Source: Gracilariopsis chorda
Lineage: Eukaryota > Rhodophyta > Florideophyceae > Gracilariales > Gracilariaceae
Reading direction: 5' to 3'
Length of the DNA stretch: 64,000 bases
NCBI GenBank assembly: GCA_003194525.1
Contig: NBIV01000098.1
Location: 62,001-126,000, forward strand
The first letter of the stretch is position 1, and the number at the start of each line of letters is the position of its first letter. This document shows, piece after piece, positions 58,322-64,000 of the stretch. The notes under the pieces were generated by a model. It had not been told where the DNA came from. It made no database searches and worked only from the letters and a program-made list of their open reading frames with translations. A program made the position numbers and the translations under genes.

Positions 58322-59998
58322 TCACAAGACGGAGAAGTCAGACTCCATGCTCTCCTCCACACTGTCATCTTTTAGTCCGACCCTTTCATTGCTGCCAAAC
58401 GAACTCTCGCATCGAATTACAATCTCAGAGCAACACCTATGACGGCACATTTTGCGTTGCTCCCTCACCTGCCAAAGATCCACCTCAAGTTCTGCAGCTC
58501 GTTCTGCAGCGGCAGAAAGCTCACCCTCCAGTCTCTCCAACTCTGTCTGCTTTCGCGACACTGCCCCTTGCATGCAGCGCTTCGCCCTTGACAGTGCTAT
58601 GTCTGCCCTCAAGCTTTTGCTTTTCAAATCCGCGTTACACAACACAGAGCCATCTGAACGGTGAGAAGGAATACCAGATTCCCAGCTGTGCAAAGTCGGA
58701 GTGGACGGTTCCGAACTGTAAGAAGGGGTAACAAACGACGAGGAGTGTGTTCTTTGCACATTCTGCGCGACCGGAGCTCTTCGTGTGATGCCAAAAACGT
58801 TTCCAAGCAGAGCCCTTCCTCGCCTTCGGGTTCGACCACCTCCCAGAATGCGCCGAACGGAATGCCACAGCATTTGTTTTGGATTGGGCTGCCGTTGGTC
58901 TGGTATTCCACTTGTTCCAGTGTTGTCGACATTTTGTTCGGTTGAGATTTGTACACCTTGTGTACCGTTACCAACGGTATTCCGATGGGTGCCGTCACCT
59001 CCAAAAAGACGACCAACAAACGCCCGCAAACGCTTTAGAGCGCCTGAACCCTCCCCTCTAGTATATTGGTGTTGTTGGCGTCCATAAGTTCCTCCCGGAG
59101 ACTCTGGGAGGGTTCTTTGACCGCCAGCGCTTCCACCAATTCCGTTCTGTACTTCTTTCAGAATGTCGATACTTTTTGACATGGCCTCTGTACAGAACTC
59201 GGCTTCCTTCAAGCGTTGTTCCAGTCTTTCCGCTTCGTGTTCCAAGTCTTTCGCTTCCTGGCGAGCTTTGCATACTTCGTGGTCTGCTAATATTTGTCTT
59301 TGCCATAGTTCGGTGACCAACTTCTGCAGCTCTCCTGTTCTTTGACATTCAGAACAAGAGTCTGTTCCACCTGGTGGTAAGGTTGTTCCTAGGATCTCGG
59401 TGCGAAGCGTCTCTACTCCCGCCTCCACTTGGAGATCCAAGAGTTTCACATCATTATTGTAGCCTTGGGAAGAGCCGGAGGGCTTAACGACTGTGTTGTT
59501 TGGCAAGTGGCCCTTCTTCTCGTCTAACTTTATGTTGGAAGCTGTTTTGCCCAATATGTTAGAAGCTGTTGTGCCCGCTTGCTTGTCGCGGAAAGAAAGG
59601 GGTTTCGCCATAGTCCACGTTGATATTTCACGGTATTCACGGGCTCCTAGTGCTTTAAGGCGACCAAGAACGACTGCCAACTCTCGGAGAAGTGCTTCAT
59701 ACACATCATTGTCGTTATGTGTTGCGATCTTCCCGCATACTCTTCTAGCAAAATGCGGGTTTGCAACCATGATATGCTTCACGAGTTCACAGAATACACA
59801 GTGAAGCAATATCTCCGAGTTGTGCATTCTGTTTTCCGATTGCATTTCCAGCTCGAAAACCGATTTCTGCTCCAGCAGAAGTCTGAGATTTTCTAAGAGT
59901 CCCAGTTGCAGAGTTGGGAGTCTGCTTTCGGGGGAGAAAATCTCTTCGGTTTTCAGATGAAACCGAACGTCAGAGGCAGTTGGTTTGATGAGTTTCAT
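58322..59998 (-). CDS. Coiled-coil protein of unknown function, 557 aa
   Basis: The frame is open from 60244, but the Met at 59998 (MKLIKPTASDVRF) is preferred: the preceding 80 residues look like translated leader, and a TATAAAGG box lies at 60229-60236, which would make the longer start impossible. Layout: a helical N-terminal domain (about residues 1-125), a polar linker, a Cys pair (CSEC), a coiled coil (about residues 255-305, with KARQEAKDLEHEAERLEQRL), a basic Gly/Arg-rich disordered region and a second coiled coil near the C-terminus. No signal peptide or membrane span is seen. The first coiled coil is related to the broken copy at 61501-62451. I do not recognise the family. Confidence 0.7.
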   Translation of the reverse strand: MKLIKPTASDVRFHLKTEEIFSPESRLPTLQLGLLENLRLLLEQKSVFELEMQSENRMHNSEILLHCVFCELVKHIMVANPHFARRVCGKIATHNDNDVYEALLRELAVVLGRLKALGAREYREISTWTMAKPLSFRDKQAGTTASNILGKTASNIKLDEKKGHLPNNTVVKPSGSSQGYNNDVKLLDLQVEAGVETLRTEILGTTLPPGGTDSCSECQRTGELQKLVTELWQRQILADHEVCKARQEAKDLEHEAERLEQRLKEAEFCTEAMSKSIDILKEVQNGIGGSAGGQRTLPESPGGTYGRQQHQYTRGEGSGALKRLRAFVGRLFGGDGTHRNTVGNGTQGVQISTEQNVDNTGTSGIPDQRQPNPKQMLWHSVRRILGGGRTRRRGRALLGNVFGITRRAPVAQNVQRTHSSSFVTPSYSSEPSTPTLHSWESGIPSHRSDGSVLCNADLKSKSLRADIALSRAKRCMQGAVSRKQTELERLEGELSAAAERAAELEVDLWQVREQRKMCRHRCCSEIVIRCESSFGSNERVGLKDDSVEESMESDFSVL

Positions 59999-60228
59999 AC
60001 TGAAATGGTTGTAGGTAAAGAATCCAAGTATATGATATGCGGAGCACGAAAAAGGGGGTGATTTCCAGATAAGCTCAGTCGAAGGTGACGAAGACGGAAA
60101 TGAAAACCTTGATTGATGGGTGGGATGGGAAGCAGGAATTCCAAAGAGACTGAGAAGGGGGAGGAGGGAAGGTCGCAGAAATGTGAGTTGCGATCGGAAC
60201 GGTGAGGACATACAAGTCCCACACAGAA

Positions 60229-60236
60229 CCTTTATA
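60229..60236 (-). promoter_or_regulatory. TATA box of the coiled-coil gene
   Basis: TATAAAGG on the minus strand, about 230 bases upstream of the preferred start at 59998. Confidence 0.5.
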
Positions 60237-61500
60237 CTCTTCACCAGAACAGCTTCCCGTGATTAGCCGCTACTACATGCCCTTCAATAATGTTTTTCTC
60301 GAGCGGATTCAGCCACATTTGTAGCGACGGTTCCAGAATGAGACTGATACAGCATACCAAACTGCGCTTCGTGGCCAGAACAAGAGCGTACGTTCTCTTA
60401 TTATGTCAAGACGTCCTAAAGTGAGGTGAAATGTAATCGTATTTGCGGAACATGTTCATTTGACGTAAGCACTGTTTCCTAAACAGGTGATTCTCACACA
60501 TTTCGATTCTGACTCAGCCGGAAACAATGGTTCGTGTTCATATATTTTGGACATGTAGGTAGACGTCGAGGACAAGCACCTGCCCCTGGTGCAGTATACT
60601 ATACTGTCAAGTTAGTCACGTCATCAGCTATTACATGGCTTTTCGTGGACGTGAACATGAAAACGTGCAGCTTATGATATTTATCACGTGTCGAGCATGC
60701 CTGGCGAAAGGCACAGATATGAAGGCGGCGGGTTAACCCTTTATTTCACGCCTATGACCTAAGCCTTAGGTACTGGTAATCAACTGAAGCTCTTGAGAGA
60801 TCCAGTTGTTGTTCCACGTCGCAAGATATGAAGAAGGACGGATACACTTCTCACACAGCAAAGTTGGATGAGCTTGTGTCCATAACGGTTTGCATTTCGT
60901 AGAATGGCAGTCTGTTCAGTTTCGCTTGACCTACAAGAGTACAAGCCTTTCGGCTTCTAATGTGATAGCCGTTTAGATATTTTTAGGGTATAGGATATGC
61001 GTTGCTGAACCCTACACCTGCCGCAGCGTGAACCCTGGGCAACCATGGCGTTCTGCATGAAACGTCAGATATTTGCCTTCGGAAACATACCGTTCAGAAC
61101 GGACGCTACATTTGAGCAGCATTCATTTCCTGGCGGAGAAACAGTATGCTGGAACGCAAAAGTGTAGCTACACCTACACTTCTATTGCAGAAAGGCTCTT
61201 AAGGATACACCTTAACCCTCACACTTTGCCGCAAGGGCACAATTTCAAAAGCAAGATGACACCAACAGGCATCAGGTTCAGATTCTTGTTCTTTTCTCAC
61301 ATCTACATCGGTGTGGTTGTTACGAAAATAGCTTAGAATGCGTCTTGCATTTATGATGTTAAGAGTGTCAATGAAAGTGTGTTGAAAACACTTATGTACT
61401 CTGAGGAGCAGGTCTTGCCACTGGCAAGGAGTAAATTTCTGTGGGCTACCAATCTAACCCTATTAGTCTTACTTCCGCTTTCTAAGTTCTGGCTTATCTG
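60237..61500. other. Intergenic DNA, no supported gene
   Basis: No convincing frame. It contains several AACCCT words, among them AATCTAACCCT at 61451-61461. Confidence 0.4.
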
Positions 61501-62451
61501 TTACATACCCTGCGCGACCTGATCTGCGCGATCTCCCGTCAGTATTCTTCGAAGCCCTTGGGCTGAGGAGTTTGGATCGCTTCTCAACAGAATACATACA
61601 GGATGCAATAAGAATTGCATCATGCATCGAGGAGCGAATTGGTTCTCATGTGCACTGGCGTCATGCTCGTTCTGGCCCACATCATCATTCGGGAACTCTT
61701 CGTCGTGGTTCACATTCTCCTCTCCATCATTACCCCAGCTACCAGGAAGCAGTGAACCAATCCGCACCAACATGTCTTTGCCCCTTTACAAAAGATTGTG
61801 GAGTTTGGTGCGCCTACTCGTCGTAACAGAACAGAAGCTTCTCGCATAGTTGCGAGCGTCATTTCGATCTGCTTACGCACTTCATGTAGCTGATTCATCC
61901 TCAAGCTCACCAACTCAGCACAGAAGTCCGCCTCCCTCGAACGGCTCTCAAGCTGTTGTGCTTGCAGAACCTCGAGCTTGGCGTCCAAACGAGCTATCGC
62001 CAATTCATTCCCTCCTTGAAGAAGATGGATCTGCTTATGGCCCCATAACTGCTTATAGCCGTTTGGATACATCGACAGATATGATTCGACCAAGAATCCG
62101 TGTGGTAAGCAATGCTGCGAGAACACTCGCAAGGCCATTCTACAAGGTCCACAGAGACAAACGATCAAATCGAACGAAACAGGATGGGCATACTCCGGCA
62201 GCCGCGGACTCCGGGGCTTCAGATGCTCTTGCTGTAGGTGCTACATGTCGAACCCATGCACGTGTGTAGTCAAAAGTACATTCGAGTACATCCGGAATCT
62301 CTGCGTCTCCCGGTTGGAAACTGGGTTCCCCTTCATCTAACGTAAAGCCATCGGTACCATACTCATCCAGCAAACTCCCAAGTCTTCTGGTAAACCAAAC
62401 ACGAGTACGCAGGTTACCAAAGTCGACCGCGGCAATTTTGTGGCTTGCCAT
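61501..62451 (-). pseudogene. Broken paralogue of the coiled-coil protein
   Basis: Three overlapping minus-strand frames carry coherent protein: MASHKIAAVDFGNLRTR onward (62451 to 62140), a coiled-coil block (62060-61800) and an acidic tail (GNDGEENVNHDEEFPNDD, 61740-61620). In the coiled coil, LESRSREADFCAEL aligns with LEQRLKEAEFCTEA of the gene at 58322-59998, and both are preceded by an LW and an ARxxAK pattern. Some 40% of positions match over 30 residues, by eye. The second frame switch sits at a run of Gs (near 61790), so part of the damage could be a run-length error, but the first switch is unexplained. Pseudogene is my preferred reading, an intron-bearing gene the alternative. Confidence 0.4.
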
Positions 62452-63937
62452 CAGTCAACGCTTCCGACATGCGATTGCGAGTTCTGAAGAAGATCCATTT
62501 TCTCTCTGCTGATGTAACAGCTTCAGAATCTAGATCTACAAATGGGGATTTTCGAAAGAGTTACAACGAAACCGAGCTCGTGAAGATGATCAGCCACACC
62601 TTTAGGATCCGGGAATTTGTTGGAGTGGAACTGAAATTTACCATACGTAGCGCCACACCACATCTGTCATTAGTTCCCACCACAGAACGCGGCAGGCTTC
62701 GCTTCACGATTTCCCCAGCAAAAGCTATAACATTGTCTGAGGTTATGTCAGCTTTGTAGCAATCCCATGTACTCCATATCGGATACAGCAAAATGTCTTT
62801 GTCATGTTCGGCGGGAGTGCATAGGCCATGCATATGTCATTTCGTCATTGTTGACAGGCATATCTGAGGCCGCTGCTGCTAGTAAGCGTGAATACCAGGT
62901 CAGGGATTTAGGTCTGGACTCATCGGATAACCAGGGGTATTGCAAATGTTACCCATTGAATCTGACACGGGTTTGGATAGTGCTAATGCCGTCGCCGTTC
63001 CCGTCGTCTTTGAAGGGCAAAGTGTGGCGTGTAAAACTGGCGACTGTGGTCGCCCACTTCAGAGGATCAGTGCACAATTTCTGTCTGGGAGTGCCATTGA
63101 AGGCCACGCGCAAGCAAGAGCTTCGGTCGTCGACTTGAATTGTTGCATCATTGAAACTGAATGTCATACATCTCCCATCGTAGGATCTCGCATGATGGGA
63201 GATGCATTACGTGTGATTCATGGGATCGGATCCATTACTGCACAGATACTTTCCTGTGGGTCCGGTGTGAGATCACGAGGATTACAGTACATGCGACTAG
63301 CAGAGCTCTGATTGGATGAGGGGTTGTCTGCTGGTGGTGCTCACGGCGCAGGACGGTTCCGCCATTGGTGAAGGTGCACCACCGAAGCACGGACCCGAAA
63401 CCTATCAAAAAGGTGACAGAGAAGGGCTGAAGAGCTCGAAGCAAATGTTTATGATTCTATCACGAGACCCGTTTTGCACCGGAACAAGGACGAATGGGAC
63501 TGGTGCAGAACTGCTGATAGTCTCCCAGTGTTATCCATAAGCGTTCAACAGCGATGGAACCGCATCTTTCAACCGTAGAACGGCGCGATCTGGTGTCGTG
63601 ATAAGTCTGAATGTACATATCTTTGCATTCGCCACGTTCACACCCACAACACCTGATTTGGTGGTAGTGTCCTTCAAACGAGTTTCTATCTATGGCTTTG
63701 AATCATTTCACCTGGAAGCTCCGTGTTGGGTGTCGTAATTCCGAGTTGAAAGTGGTTCAATTCGGGAGAGATTTCAAATTAGCCTTGGTGATATCGGCTG
63801 GTTTCCAAGGTTAAACATCGTACCGGAGAGCTCAGTTGATCATCTGACACACGCCACATACTGTCATCACATCCATATCTGCCTTGCAACTTACAAAGAG
63901 AACCACGTATCACAACACAACCAAGCACTAGTGAGCA
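62452..63937. other. Intergenic; weak coding candidates and short repeats
   Basis: Frames at 62445-62759 and 62940-63311 (plus) and 62561-62833 (minus) have protein-like composition, but none can be assigned. Short repeats shared with the 57-58 kb region lie at 63300-63352 and 63461-63478. The last 200 bases must hold the promoter of the gene at 63938, but no TATA box is evident. Confidence 0.35.
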
Positions 63938-64000
63938 ATGTTCAGATTCGTCTTAAGAGCCGTGCTTATGATTGCAATAACAGCGTCTGCAATCAAGAAA
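63938..64000 (+). CDS. Start of a secreted protein gene, cut by window end
   Basis: ATG at 63938 opens a frame coding MFRFVLRAVLMIAITASA, a typical signal peptide, followed by IKK at the window edge. The A-rich context before the ATG (ACACAACCAAGC) resembles a leader. Nothing can be said of the mature protein. It would be the fourth small secreted gene candidate in this window. Confidence 0.5.
   Translation, partial: MFRFVLRAVLMIAITASAIKK

Noticed and set aside
62445-62759. Plus-strand frame near 62.5 kb
   Set aside because: Competes with minus-strand frames of equal quality; no domain or promoter signal for either.

Overview
The window looks like nuclear DNA of a photosynthetic eukaryote, most likely a red alga. 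The signs are a cyclophilin with a transit region and twin-arginine signal, as for the thylakoid lumen, a MEF2-like MADS-box relic, mostly intronless genes with rare short introns (about 70-106 nt, GTAAGT donors), and Copia and Helitron debris beside compact gene clusters. This placement is inference; no marker fixes the species.

Layout. 1-11.2 kb is a pile of old Copia-type LTR retroelements on the minus strand: two related internal regions in tandem that appear to share one LTR, then a second Copia family with its own LTR and a degenerate minisatellite, then a fragment of the first family. 11.2-14.6 kb is a decayed Helitron (Rep plus PIF1-type helicase). 14.6-16.8 kb holds a decayed MADS-box transcription factor gene with recognisable introns. 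16.8-19 kb has no gene I can support.

From 19 to 47.7 kb is a host gene cluster: an unknown Ser/Pro-rich protein facing RPN11 (26S proteasome deubiquitinase) across a very GC-rich promoter; a membrane-anchored glycerophosphodiester phosphodiesterase; an unknown multi-pass membrane protein with one intron; a small secreted protein; an APC-family amino-acid permease; ECM29 (proteasome adaptor); an ERGIC-53-like L-type lectin; a lumenal cyclophilin; and, divergent from it, an ABCC/MRP-type ABC transporter. ECM29 and the ABCC gene show three single-base frame breaks, all in homopolymer runs, which suggests assembly error rather than gene death.

From 47.7 kb to the end the DNA is gene-poor. It holds small secreted proteins (two with eight cysteines each, and one whose signal peptide is cut by the window end), a coiled-coil protein of unknown function with a diverged broken paralogue 2 kb away, and short repeats. 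The unifying themes are proteasome function (RPN11, ECM29), the secretory pathway (ERGIC-53-like lectin, small secreted proteins) and membrane transport. No CRISPR array, rRNA or tRNA gene was recognised.
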